NCBI GenBank assembly: GCA_027011205.1
Contig: JALVAL010000098.1
Coordinates: 1 to 37,038 of the forward strand
DNA from: Gammaproteobacteria bacterium
GTDB lineage: Bacteria; Pseudomonadota; Gammaproteobacteria; GRL18
Length of the DNA: 37,038 nt
Reading direction: 5' to 3'
Shown one piece after another: positions 26,445 to 34,944 of the stretch. The notes below the pieces were generated by a model. That model was not told where the DNA came from. It did no database searches and saw only the letters and a list, made by a program, of their open reading frames with translations. The translations under genes were made by a program, and so were the position numbers. The number at the start of each line of letters is the position of its first letter. Within the stretch, counting starts at the first letter, position 1.

Positions 26445-26920
26445 AATTTAACATTCCCACACAATTTTACTTGTAATAATTTATTTTACCCAGCATCTCG
26501 TAAGGCCTCATCCTTAAGGCCGAGGATAGCATGAGGTGACAACTATTTTCCAAATACCTTGTCTTTTAAGGCGAGGTGCTGGATTTACCCGATTACATTT
26601 ATTACGCATTCATTTAAAAATGTATCAGCAACCAGTGCTTTTGCAAGCATCACCAGCTATATTAAAATGACGATTCTATCAAAAAATACAACTTTGATGA
26701 TACAAAAAGTGTTAACCAGGTTGGTAATTTTTATCAAAACACTTTATATTTAATAATAAACATTATAAACTTAATCTAATCTGTGGATTTTATTCATAAA
26801 TTTTAATTTTTTTACACAAGTTTTATGGTTTTATCCGGAACTCTTTACTAGAATCATCACAGGAGAACCTGCTTTATCAGGTTGTTACGCTTAAAGTGTC
26901 CAATGAATTTAGGGATTCAT
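26445..26920. other. Intergenic region between divergent def and the LysM gene
   Basis: This 476-bp AT-rich gap has no convincing gene; the one open frame of over 60 codons (26559-26753) has no ribosome site and resembles nothing. It holds the compound inverted repeat at 26490-26582, promoters for the two divergent genes (not placed with confidence) and a 6-bp hairpin AACCTG–CAGGTT at 26866-26883 in the leader of the LysM gene. Confidence 0.6.
26490..26582. repeat. 93-bp compound inverted repeat
   Basis: Outer arms CCAGCATCTCG (26490-26500) and CGAGGTGCTGG (26572-26582) are inverted copies with one mismatch. Inside them TTAAGG-type units recur: CTTAAGGCCGAGG near 26514 and TTTTAAGGCGAGG near 26565, and CCTCAT (26506) faces ATGAGG (26531). 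Weaker similarity continues outside the arms: GTAATAA appears in inverted orientation on both sides. It could be a worn mobile element or a structured RNA leader; its family is not recognised. Confidence 0.5.
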
Positions 26921-27997
26921 ATGAAAAACAATATCACATTACTGTCCATCATTGTCTTTGTTCTTATGCTTGGAGTCAGTACCTTTACACTGGCACAGAG
27001 CATTGAACTTAAACCGGGACATCCACAGCAATATACCGTTGTAAAAGGAGATACTTTATGGGATATATCCGGTAAATTTTTAACCAAACCCTGGTACTGG
27101 CCTGAAATATGGCAAATGAATCAGCAAATTGAAAATCCACATCTGATATATCCCGGTGATGTATTAACTCTGGTTTATGTTGATGGCAAACCCTACCTCT
27201 CTCATCATCGCGGCGGTAAGCGTACAGTGAAACTGAGTCCCACTACCCGGGTTGAAGAACTGGAACAGGCTATACCGACTATCCCTCTTGATATCATTGC
27301 CCCATATCTAACAAAAAACCGCATTATCAGCAATATTGAATACAGTAAACTGCCTTATATTGTCGGCATTAATGGCGGGCTGCTGTCTGCCGGTGCCGAT
27401 AACAAAATTTATGTCGTTGGTCTGAAAAAAAATGATAATCATCATACTTATGGAATCTACCGTGCAGGCAGAGCTTATAAAGACCCTGCCAATCCAGGAA
27501 AGGTTCTGGGTTATGAAGCAGTTTACCTGGGTGACGCCAGTCTTGAACGTTATGGAAATCCATCAACACTGTACATTCAGAAATCCAAAGCTGAAATTCT
27601 TAAGGGTCATCGCGTAATTCCTGTTGTTGAAGATAAAATGATCAATACCAGCTTTATCCCACACCCTACACGAGTAAACCGTCCCGGTAAAATTGTGGGC
27701 GTTTTAACCAGCGGTATTCAACCTGGAGTTATTATGGTTGGTGCCATGGACGTGGTTATTGTAGATGTGGGCCTTGCTGATGGAGTGGAAGTCGGCGATG
27801 TATTTAATATCTACAAAAGAGGCAAAGTTGTCAAAGATAAGATGCATTATAACAAGCAGATAAAATTACCTGATGAAATTAATGGTAACCTGATGGTATT
27901 CAGACCCTTTAAGCATCTAAGTTATGCTCTGGTCATGGATGCTCAGACAGCACTGAAAGTGGGCGATGTTATTCGCACACCCTTTGACGAACAATAA
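26921..27997 (+). CDS. LysM peptidoglycan-binding domain protein
   Basis: A secreted or periplasmic protein of 358 residues. A typical signal peptide (MKNNITLLSIIVFVLMLGVS followed by TFTLAQS) is followed by a LysM domain, QYTVVKGDTLWDISGKFLTK through IYPGDVLTLVY, with an inserted WYWPEIWQMN typical of this group. The remaining 270 residues form an uncharacterised region that recurs in orthologues next to dprA in many gammaproteobacteria. The ATG at 26921 is chosen for AGGGA five bases upstream and for the clean signal peptide; an in-frame TTG at 26882 would add 13 residues and spoil it. It is divergent from def and upstream of dprA. Confidence 0.9.
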   Translation: MKNNITLLSIIVFVLMLGVSTFTLAQSIELKPGHPQQYTVVKGDTLWDISGKFLTKPWYWPEIWQMNQQIENPHLIYPGDVLTLVYVDGKPYLSHHRGGKRTVKLSPTTRVEELEQAIPTIPLDIIAPYLTKNRIISNIEYSKLPYIVGINGGLLSAGADNKIYVVGLKKNDNHHTYGIYRAGRAYKDPANPGKVLGYEAVYLGDASLERYGNPSTLYIQKSKAEILKGHRVIPVVEDKMINTSFIPHPTRVNRPGKIVGVLTSGIQPGVIMVGAMDVVIVDVGLADGVEVGDVFNIYKRGKVVKDKMHYNKQIKLPDEINGNLMVFRPFKHLSYALVMDAQTALKVGDVIRTPFDEQ

Positions 27998-28007
27998 CAA
28001 CGCCCCG

Positions 28008-28044
28008 GGTATCTGTTCAGCGGCTTTTTGCCATAACAGATACC
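28008..28044. repeat. 10-bp stem hairpin between LysM gene and dprA
   Basis: GGTATCTGTT (28008-28017) pairs perfectly with AACAGATACC (28035-28044), and an inner GGC–TTTTT–GCC (28022-28032) could extend the fold. No T-run follows, so it is at best a weak terminator or an mRNA processing/stability element. Just beyond it TTATAAGC occurs twice, the second copy abutting the dprA start codon. Confidence 0.55.
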
Positions 28045-28069
28045 TGTTTATAAGCGCTACCTTATAAGC

Positions 28070-29212
28070 ATGGATGATTTATCATATCTACTGGCACTGC
28101 ACGGTGCTCCTGCTATCGGCCCTCACACTCTCAGCCAGCTCTACCATCTAAACTGTCCGATAAGTAAAATTTTTGAAGATCCTGAGCCGCTAAAAGATCT
28201 GGCATTGAAAAAAACACAATACCAGGCATTAATACAGGCTACTGCATCCCCAAACTGGAAAACAGTCGAGCAAACGCTGAACTGGGCAGAGCAGGAAAAT
28301 AATTTTATTTTACAGCTTAGTGATCCCCGATACCCTGAATTATTAAAGCTCATCCATTCACCGCCGCCCCTGTTATTTGTTAAAGGCCAGGCAGAAGTAC
28401 TCAATGCCATTCAACTGGCCATGGTGGGCAGCCGAAATCCCAGCATCGACGGCAGTGAAACAGCCTGGCAATTTGCCCATCATCTGGCTCAAAATGGGAT
28501 GCTGATCACCAGCGGTATGGCATTGGGTATCGATTCACAAAGCCATGCCGGTGCCTTAGCTGCTGCCGGTGGTAAAAGTATTGCCGTTGCCGGTACCGGT
28601 TTAAACCGGATATATCCGGCACGAAATAAAACAATGGCCTGGCAGCTCATTGAACAGGGTGCTATTGTTTCTGAATACCCTCTGGATACCGGACCGTTAA
28701 AAGCCAATTTCCCGCAGCGAAACCGCATCATCAGCGGTTTAAGTGTCGGTACTCTAGTGGTTGAGGCAGCCTTAAAAAGCGGCTCTTTAATTACTGCCCG
28801 GGATGCCCTGGAACAGGGCCGAGAAGTATTTGCCATACCCGGTTCTATTCATAACCCGCTGGCCAGGGGCTGTCACCAGCTGATTAAAGCAGGTGCTAAA
28901 CTGGTAGAAACCGCTGAGGATATCCTGGAAGAACTATCCAGCCTGATGCTGGCCTCACGCCTGTCCAGCAGTTCTGACAATCTCCCACCACCAGAACAGC
29001 AAAAAATTCCGGAAATTGACCCCTTACTGCCTAAAATTCAGCAGCAACTCCTTAAAAACATTGGCTTTTCACCTGTGCCAGTCGATCAGATTATCAATCG
29101 CTCCGGTCTCCATGCAGCAGATGTCAATGCCAATCTGGTTTTGCTGGAGATCAGTGATTATATCCAGTCTCATCCCGGCGGTCTGGTTTCACTCAAATCC
29201 ACCCGTCAATAG
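28070..29212 (+). CDS. dprA: DNA-processing protein DprA
   Basis: Loads RecA onto incoming single-stranded DNA during natural transformation. The 380-residue protein has an N-terminal helical domain (YLLALHGAPAIGPHTLSQL), the Rossmann-like core with MVGSRNPSIDGSETA, TSGMALGIDSQSHAGAL, AVAGTGLNRIYPARN and FPQRNRIISGLS, and a C-terminal winged-helix DprA-WH domain (IGFSPVPVDQIINRSGLHAADVNANLVLLEI). All core residues appear intact. No good ribosome site precedes the ATG. With pilT and pilU in the same window, a competence role is plausible but no uptake genes (comEC, comEA) are seen. Confidence 0.95.
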   Translation: MDDLSYLLALHGAPAIGPHTLSQLYHLNCPISKIFEDPEPLKDLALKKTQYQALIQATASPNWKTVEQTLNWAEQENNFILQLSDPRYPELLKLIHSPPPLLFVKGQAEVLNAIQLAMVGSRNPSIDGSETAWQFAHHLAQNGMLITSGMALGIDSQSHAGALAAAGGKSIAVAGTGLNRIYPARNKTMAWQLIEQGAIVSEYPLDTGPLKANFPQRNRIISGLSVGTLVVEAALKSGSLITARDALEQGREVFAIPGSIHNPLARGCHQLIKAGAKLVETAEDILEELSSLMLASRLSSSSDNLPPPEQQKIPEIDPLLPKIQQQLLKNIGFSPVPVDQIINRSGLHAADVNANLVLLEISDYIQSHPGGLVSLKSTRQ

Positions 29213-29313
29213 AGCGGTCATTTCGACATAGAGTACATTGACTTTCTTCTAATGTATGAATCCTTTACAATAAGCATCATGCCCAAAAAGACACCACAGG
29301 TTTTATAATTTTT

Positions 29314-29790
29314 ATGAAAACAGAAGTACTTGATATTTTAATGTATCTTTTTGAAACTTATCTGGACGATGAGGATGCCAATATTCCCAGCGAAAAGAGC
29401 ATTCGAAAGGAACTTAACAAAATTGGTTTTCAGGATACCAAAGTCACACAGGCATTTGACTGGCTGGATGATCTGGCGGTACTTAAAGATACCTATGCTG
29501 AAATCAACTCTCTGGACAACAGCAGTTTTCGCCTGTACAGCCCATTAGAAATAGATAAGTTTGATAAACAGGCCCGCGGTATACTGCTGGACCTGGTGGA
29601 ACTCACTGTTATCAGTCCCAGTCAACGTGAGATTATTATTGACAAGGCTCTGGCTCTGGATATTCCTCATATTGATGCTGAGCAGATGAAATGGGTGGTA
29701 TTAATGGTATTATTTAATCTCCCTGATTCCGCCGGCTCTTTTACCTGGTTACAGGATCTTTTATACGAAGAAACACCCCGTTTTCACTGA
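29314..29790 (+). CDS. smg: Smg family protein (DUF494)
   Basis: A 158-residue acidic cytosolic protein of the Smg family, the same length as E. coli Smg (157). The N-terminus MKTEVLDILMYLFETYLDDE and the later segment SPSQREIIIDKALALD are typical. No biochemical function is known. It lies between dprA and tsaC, the usual position, although E. coli and relatives also carry a topA-like zinc-finger gene between smg and tsaC; here tsaC follows after 10 bp. An AT-rich stretch of 101 bp separates it from dprA. Confidence 0.93.
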   Translation: MKTEVLDILMYLFETYLDDEDANIPSEKSIRKELNKIGFQDTKVTQAFDWLDDLAVLKDTYAEINSLDNSSFRLYSPLEIDKFDKQARGILLDLVELTVISPSQREIIIDKALALDIPHIDAEQMKWVVLMVLFNLPDSAGSFTWLQDLLYEETPRFH

Positions 29791-29800
29791 TAACTGCTTT

Positions 29801-30352
29801 ATGTCCCTGCAAATCCGTCAGGCAGTACACATTCTTAACCAGGGCGGCCTGATTGCTTATCCTACCGAAGCCGTCTATGGTCTGGGTTGTCTGGCCCATT
29901 TTACAGATACCATCCAGCAATTATTAAAACTAAAAAAGCGTTCTCCCAAAAAAGGCCTGATCCTGCTGGCATCTGACTTATCCCAGCTTAATGACTATAT
30001 TAAACCGCTTGATAATAGTACACTTGCCATGATTCAGGCCACCTGGCCCGGAGCAGTTACCTGGTTAGTGCCCGCCAGAACATTGATATCTGAGTTAATT
30101 CGAGGTCAGTCTCAATCCGTTGCAGTACGCATATCAGCACATCCCATCGTCAGAGAATTATGTCAGCAATGCAATACGCCCCTTATTTCCACCAGTGCTA
30201 ATATTAGCGGCCATCATATGACCTATTCGGCTTTTCAGGTTCGATTACAATTTAAAAACCGACTGGATTACATATTAAATGCGCCTTTAGGTGATGATGA
30301 TAAACCTTCTATTATTCGTGATGCCATCAGCAATAAAATTATCCGTAACTAG
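29801..30352 (+). CDS. tsaC: Threonylcarbamoyl-AMP synthase TsaC (YrdC/Sua5 family)
   Basis: Makes threonylcarbamoyl-AMP from threonine, bicarbonate and ATP, the first step of the t6A37 tRNA modification. The 183-residue protein shows GGLIAYPTEAVYGLGCLA, LKKRSPKKGLILLA, ATWPGAVTWLVPA, SVAVRISAHPIV and the STSANISG signature. Length agrees with single-domain TsaC (about 190) and excludes the longer Sua5 type. It is the last gene of the LysM–dprA–smg–tsaC group; its stop codon lies within the hairpin at 30350-30379. Confidence 0.96.
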   Translation: MSLQIRQAVHILNQGGLIAYPTEAVYGLGCLAHFTDTIQQLLKLKKRSPKKGLILLASDLSQLNDYIKPLDNSTLAMIQATWPGAVTWLVPARTLISELIRGQSQSVAVRISAHPIVRELCQQCNTPLISTSANISGHHMTYSAFQVRLQFKNRLDYILNAPLGDDDKPSIIRDAISNKIIRN

Positions 30353-30379
30353 TGTGCATCCGTTTATTGATGCACACTA
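30350..30379. terminator. Possible bidirectional terminator hairpin
   Basis: TAGTGTGCATC (30350-30360) and GATGCACACTA (30369-30379) make a perfect 11-bp stem with the 8-base loop CGTTTATT. The hairpin begins in the tsaC stop codon and lies between convergent tsaC and the ABC ATPase gene. No strong T-run follows on either strand, so the call as a terminator rests on the stem and position. Confidence 0.55.
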
Positions 30380-30439
30380 ACTAGAGCCTGTTACTCTCTC
30401 AGATATTCAGCTGAAAGAGCAATAGTCCCTGATTTAAAA

Positions 30440-31153
30440 TTAATAATTCAGAGTTAGTTTTCTAAAATAGTCCTTAATCTCTTCTACAGAAGCCGTCTGT
30501 ACAATCTTTCCAGCTTTCATAACCACTATGCGTGAGCCAATTTCTAAAGCCTCCTCACGATCATGGGTGACGTACAGGAGTACAAAACCAATACTTTGCT
30601 GTAGTTTCAGTATCTCTTTTCTAAGTCTTATATTCAGTTCCAGATCAAGACTGGAAAGTGGCTCATCCATCAGTAATACGTCTGGCTGTAATATTAACGC
30701 TCTGGCAAGAGCAACCCGCTGCTGTTGTCCACCCGATAACTCCGCTGGTCTGGAATCTATAAATGCCTCCATCTGCATAAGTCTTAATATCTCAACGATA
30801 CGTTGTTCCCGGTCTTTTTCCGGAACCCCTTTTGCCTTCAGGCCAAACGCCAGATTTCCTTTTACAGTAAGATGCGGCCAGAGAGCCAGATCCTGAAATA
30901 CCATGCCCAGATTACGCGCCTTTGGTTCTATTATAATTTTGCCCTCTGAGGCAACCTGTTGACCGCCAATTATTATCTGGCCCGAATCTGGTGCGATAAA
31001 GCCTGCCAGCAGTCGCAGTACCGTCGTTTTTCCACAACCAGAGGGCCCTAAAATAACAATGCGTTCACCGGTATCAATCTCCAGTGAAAAGTCACGTACA
31101 ACTGATTGCCCACTATAATGCTTGGAGACATTTTTAAACTCAATAAATTTCAT
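30440..31153 (-). CDS. ABC transporter ATP-binding protein (ferric iron-type family)
   Basis: Nucleotide-binding subunit of 237 residues: Walker A GPSGCGKTTVL, Q-loop GMVFQDLALWPHLTV, signature LSGGQQQRVALARAL, Walker B VLLMDEPLSSLD and switch histidine in THDREEAL. The family is that of FbpC/PotA/CysA importers, but the protein ends about 100 residues before the usual C-terminal TOBE domain, so it has no regulatory or anion-sensing module. Its ATG directly follows the permease stop (TGAATG), indicating translational coupling. It is the last gene of the ABC cluster and faces tsaC across a hairpin. The substrate is not readable. Confidence 0.9.
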   Translation of the reverse strand: MKFIEFKNVSKHYSGQSVVRDFSLEIDTGERIVILGPSGCGKTTVLRLLAGFIAPDSGQIIIGGQQVASEGKIIIEPKARNLGMVFQDLALWPHLTVKGNLAFGLKAKGVPEKDREQRIVEILRLMQMEAFIDSRPAELSGGQQQRVALARALILQPDVLLMDEPLSSLDLELNIRLRKEILKLQQSIGFVLLYVTHDREEALEIGSRIVVMKAGKIVQTASVEEIKDYFRKLTLNY

Positions 31154-32740
31154 TCAATTGTGTTCCTTAAGTTTAAGCACCATCCCTGCTATCCCCAAAG
31201 GCAATAGCGTAGCAATAATCAATATTACGCACAGGGCGGCAATGAGTTCCGTTGAACCATTTGCCATCAGTGTAAAGATACGTACCGGAAAGGTATCATA
31301 TCCTGGCGGATAAACCAGCATAGTAATCCCCATATCTCTCAGACAGAAAATATAAGCCACCAGCCAGGCTGCAAACAGCCCCCGCATGGCTAAAGGAGCC
31401 ACAATCAGGCTCAGACGCTGAAACCATCCTGCACCTGCAATCTGAGCAGCTTCTTCCATAGATGGGGGAATTTGAGCCAGTGTAGCTATGGTTATACGAC
31501 TGGTAAGAACCGTATATCGAGCCAGATACCCCAGAATAATAATGGCAGGTGTTGCATAAATAAAATTAGTCAATGGACGATTCCACAAATCAATCAGCCC
31601 AATCCCAATAACCGTACCGGACAGCGCAAAAAGAAAGACGGTCAGTGAATCAACAGCCCGCCAGAACCGAAAGGCCCTTGTATGAATTAGATAAGCTAAA
31701 AAAAAACCCAGCACACTGAGCATTGATGCACCTATAACCGCATAGCTAACGCTGCGCAGAAGGCTGCCACCCGCCCTGCTCAGAGCTTCTTTATAGGCCG
31801 CCACAGAAAACGATTGAAAAACCAGAACCAGCAGTGGTATCACAACAATACTGATACACAACAGTCCCACCATGGCCATAAGCCAGTTTCGGGCATTTCC
31901 CAGCCCAATGTTTAAAGCTTGCTCACTACCAGACACAGTGCGAATCTGATAGGTCTTGTCACGAAGAAACAGCCGCTCTGCAATAAGAACGAAAAAGGTA
32001 ATGACAATCAGTGGAACCGCTGCCGCTGTAGCGGCTCCAAAGTTATAAAAGGCCGAAAACTGTATAAAGCTTTCCACCGGAAAAACATCATAACGCAAAA
32101 ATGAGGGTACACCATACTCACCCAGGGTGAGTAGAAAAACCAGCATGGCTGCCAGTAAAACCCCGGGCAGAATAACGGGAACAGTAATCTCTTTAAGTAC
32201 CAGCGGCCAATTAGAGACAAGCATTCCCGCCTCTTCCAGACGCGGATTAATAGTCTTCAGATAGGTCATCGTCAGCAGTATAACGACAGGTAGAAAGGTT
32301 GAAAAAAGTACCAGTACACAGCCTGAGAGGCCAAAAAACCAGGAGGAAGTGGTATATGCCACAGTATGCCCCATTAACTGAGCCAGAAGCCCCTCCCGGC
32401 CCAGCAGATCAAACCAGGATATGGCACTTATATAGGGTGGTAACAACAGGGGGATCGTAAAAAGTACCGTAAACAGCCGCCGCAACGGCAAATCTGTTTT
32501 AATAAAAAGTATCCCCAGCGGCACCCCGATAATAGTGCTAAGCAGAGCAGTTAACAGAGACAAAGCTAAACTATGCCCCATCAATGTCCACTCCCGCCCG
32601 GAAGCTAATAAACCCTGATAAAAGGCCAGGCTGAAATGCCCGTCTACCATTATGCTGCTGGCAAACATGACCAGAAGAGGAAGCAGTCCTGTCAGCAGGA
32701 CAATAATAATAACCAGTATCAGCGTAATACGCTTACTCAT
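31154..32740 (-). CDS. ABC transporter permease, fused two-domain (FbpB/ThiP type)
   Basis: A 528-residue inner-membrane protein with about 12 membrane segments, made of two tandem binding-protein-dependent permease domains. Each carries an EAA-type ATPase-coupling loop: EEAGMLVSNWPLVLKEITVPVI in the first half and EEAAQIAGAGWFQRLSLIVAPL in the second. The fused layout is that of FbpB and ThiP permeases. The ATG at 32740 is chosen because it overlaps the stop of the binding-protein gene (TAATG); a start at 32755 would add five residues within that gene. Ferric iron, thiamine or phosphonate import would all fit this architecture. Confidence 0.9.
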   Translation of the reverse strand: MSKRITLILVIIIVLLTGLLPLLVMFASSIMVDGHFSLAFYQGLLASGREWTLMGHSLALSLLTALLSTIIGVPLGILFIKTDLPLRRLFTVLFTIPLLLPPYISAISWFDLLGREGLLAQLMGHTVAYTTSSWFFGLSGCVLVLFSTFLPVVILLTMTYLKTINPRLEEAGMLVSNWPLVLKEITVPVILPGVLLAAMLVFLLTLGEYGVPSFLRYDVFPVESFIQFSAFYNFGAATAAAVPLIVITFFVLIAERLFLRDKTYQIRTVSGSEQALNIGLGNARNWLMAMVGLLCISIVVIPLLVLVFQSFSVAAYKEALSRAGGSLLRSVSYAVIGASMLSVLGFFLAYLIHTRAFRFWRAVDSLTVFLFALSGTVIGIGLIDLWNRPLTNFIYATPAIIILGYLARYTVLTSRITIATLAQIPPSMEEAAQIAGAGWFQRLSLIVAPLAMRGLFAAWLVAYIFCLRDMGITMLVYPPGYDTFPVRIFTLMANGSTELIAALCVILIIATLLPLGIAGMVLKLKEHN

Positions 32741-33768
32741 TAATAGCCGATCCACTTTTTAAGAAAAGGTTGTATGGCCTGGAGTTTACGGGCAACACTG
32801 GCATAATCAATAGCCATGGTCTTAATTTGATCAATACGTTTAACTTCTGGAGGTGTTTTGACACCTCCATGCAAAGGGATCTGGGCACAGTCGGCAAAAG
32901 CCAGCTTGCCTTCTGTTTCCCTGGACAGCAGATAATCAATAAGCTTTCTGGCATTGTCCGGATGTGGCGCGCCTTTAATAAGCAGCGCGGCATTGGGTAC
33001 AATCAGAACTCCAATATCATCTTTTCCCTGATCCGGATAGATCATTTTAACGGCTTTGCCCTGTCTGATCCGGTTAACCACATCATCACTATCAACTAAA
33101 CTGAAATCAAACTCACCAGAAGCAACCAAATCAGCACTTTCACCGTTATCCGTGGATATTTTAATCTGGTTATACTTCATCTTCTGCATAAATGCCTTTG
33201 CCTTTTTATCTCCCCAAAGGGTAAAAAGCGCAGCCATCTGAGTTGTTGTTGTCCCAAAAAGAGGATTGGCTATAACTGCCTTCCCTTTCCATCGGGGGTT
33301 GATATAAGCAGAGACAGATTGTGGCGGTTTTAACACCCGACTGTTAACCACAAATACTCTGGCTCTGGCAGAAAAGCCGGTCCAGTAGCCTTGCGGATCT
33401 TTAAAAACAGCCGGAATATCTCCCGCATTAGGAGAAATATAAGGAGCACTAATTCCCCGCTGTTTAAGAACCTCGGCACGAATGGGCTCATTGGCCCAGT
33501 AAACATCAGCCTGAGGATTGTTTTTCTCGGCAATAAGACGATTCATAGTGCCGGTACTTTTGGCTTCCTCTGTATCATAAACCGGCTTAATCTGTATTCC
33601 GGTTTCAGCTTCAAAATCTTTAAGGACAGGTTCTGAAAATATCTGATCTTCAGAGACATAGACAACAACAGTCTGAGTATTTTCAGACTTTGCCATAAGA
33701 TGCCAAAAGACAATACCCGCTATTATGATAGAAAATATTATTAAAAGGGATATTAACTTGTTCATCAT
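32740..33768 (-). CDS. ABC transporter substrate-binding protein (FbpA-like, no Tyr pair)
   Basis: Extracytoplasmic solute-binding protein of about 342 residues. After a hydrophobic N-terminal segment (LISLLIIFSIIIAGIVFWHL) that may stay as an anchor, the body begins VVVYVSEDQIFSEPVLKDFEAETGIQI, typical of the class that includes FbpA. The adjacent-tyrosine iron ligands of FbpA are missing; the matching region reads FSLVDSDDVVNRIRQG. Iron chelation in the usual way is therefore doubtful, and another anion or a ligand complex is possible. The ATG at 33768 has TGAGA upstream; the earlier ATG at 33780 has none. It overlaps the permease gene by one base. Confidence 0.85.
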   Translation of the reverse strand: MMNKLISLLIIFSIIIAGIVFWHLMAKSENTQTVVVYVSEDQIFSEPVLKDFEAETGIQIKPVYDTEEAKSTGTMNRLIAEKNNPQADVYWANEPIRAEVLKQRGISAPYISPNAGDIPAVFKDPQGYWTGFSARARVFVVNSRVLKPPQSVSAYINPRWKGKAVIANPLFGTTTTQMAALFTLWGDKKAKAFMQKMKYNQIKISTDNGESADLVASGEFDFSLVDSDDVVNRIRQGKAVKMIYPDQGKDDIGVLIVPNAALLIKGAPHPDNARKLIDYLLSRETEGKLAFADCAQIPLHGGVKTPPEVKRIDQIKTMAIDYASVARKLQAIQPFLKKWIGY

Positions 33769-33861
33769 TAACATTCTCATTTTAGAATTGAAACAATATG
33801 CTCACATAGTCATTGACTAAACTACAAACATACAATAGATAAATGAAAAAATATTCAGCAC

Positions 33862-34908
33862 TTATAGATAATTCTTTTGTACCAGTATTTCTATATCAGG
33901 TAATGCAGACTGACCCTGCTCATTAAATAAGACCAGCATGGTTTGTGCAAGCTTTATCCAGTGCTGTTCAGATTGTTCCGTTATTTTTTTCAGGGCCGCC
34001 AATTTTTTATTTTTTAACCATTGCTGATAGGCATCCAGTAGTGACGGAAAAATTTCAAGCCGCATACCTTTAAAGTTTGCAAAGTAAAAATGGATCTGTG
34101 AGTCATCATTGTTTTCTATCAAACGAGGCAGGGTTGATAGAGCATCCGCAATATGGTCCTTCACTGCACGAGCCATAAATTCACTTTTTGAACGCGGCAG
34201 TTGGATAAGCATATCAGCCCATTGCGAACCAAGCATTGCACTAGACTGTATTTCACCTATTTCATGATACAAAACCGTATCAGCTTCCAGAGAGGCCAGT
34301 TGTTCTAAAGAAAGTTCAGGATTTTTTTCAAAGTTGTAACAGGACAGGGCTTTTGCCAGAGGATTTTCACCGTTATACCAATGGGATTCTTCATACTTTT
34401 CCCAGATAAAACGCTTTAAAGACTCCTTTCGAATAAAAATACACTGGTTCTGACTCATGCCCGGCGGTGCCGCCAGTTCTCGGGCGTATTCATGCCCGCA
34501 AATATAAAGCTGATAATCTTTATGACTGGTTTTACTTTCTAAATCGGCAAGAAAAAAAACCGGCTTGCCATAATTGCCATATCCTCCACTATAAATCAGA
34601 TTATCCTGCTCAAGAAAATTATTAATACCCGATGCATCATAGCAGGGCACGGCCTGTCCATTGAGGTAAATTTGACTGAAGGATTCTTGTTCCAGTTGAT
34701 CCCAATAGCTTTCTCTTGCCATTAACCACCGGCCAATATCGTCACTGGATAAATTCTCACCAAATGGAATTTTATGCTCCCAGCGATAGAACTCTCGCAT
34801 TTTTAGCAGATAAATACATAAAGTGTAATTACCGGCATATTGCGCATCAGAAATATGACAATTTCTAATGACCGTTTTTTTTAATTGTTCAAATGAGAGA
34901 TTCAACAT
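33862..34908 (-). CDS. Uncharacterised 348-aa protein with HEIGE motif
   Basis: I do not recognise this protein with confidence; it may belong to the uncharacterised family named after Sfum_1244, a match from memory only. It has no signal peptide or membrane segment and looks cytosolic. Visible features are an aromatic N-terminal part (LLKMREFYRWEHKIPFGE), a cysteine/histidine patch ICGHEYARELAAP (136-148), and YHEIGEIQSS with HEIGE at 215-219, which resembles a metal-protease HExxE but lacks a visible third ligand. It lies 93 bp upstream of the ABC binding-protein gene on the same strand, so it is probably co-transcribed and could serve metal handling. Codon use looks like that of its neighbours. 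Confidence 0.7.
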   Translation of the reverse strand: MLNLSFEQLKKTVIRNCHISDAQYAGNYTLCIYLLKMREFYRWEHKIPFGENLSSDDIGRWLMARESYWDQLEQESFSQIYLNGQAVPCYDASGINNFLEQDNLIYSGGYGNYGKPVFFLADLESKTSHKDYQLYICGHEYARELAAPPGMSQNQCIFIRKESLKRFIWEKYEESHWYNGENPLAKALSCYNFEKNPELSLEQLASLEADTVLYHEIGEIQSSAMLGSQWADMLIQLPRSKSEFMARAVKDHIADALSTLPRLIENNDDSQIHFYFANFKGMRLEIFPSLLDAYQQWLKNKKLAALKKITEQSEQHWIKLAQTMLVLFNEQGQSALPDIEILVQKNYL

Positions 34909-34916
34909 TATAAATT

Positions 34917-34944
34917 TTAATAGTTATTTTCAACTTTAGTTCAA
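34917..34944 (-). promoter_or_regulatory. Possible sigma-70 promoter for the 348-aa gene
   Basis: Read on the minus strand, TTGAAC (34939-34944) and TATTAA (34917-34922) are separated by 16 bp and lie just before the ATG at 34908. The -35 box overlaps the first bases of the inverted repeat element starting at 34940, so the element may have supplied it. No clear ribosome site follows. Confidence 0.35.

Noticed and set aside
26490-26582. tRNA or small structured RNA
   Set aside because: The 93-bp size and arms recall a tRNA, but no T-loop (GTTCRANNC) or anticodon arm can be placed.
26559-26753. 64-codon ORF in the def–LysM gap
   Set aside because: No ribosome site, overlaps the compound repeat and shows no recognisable domain; likely chance.
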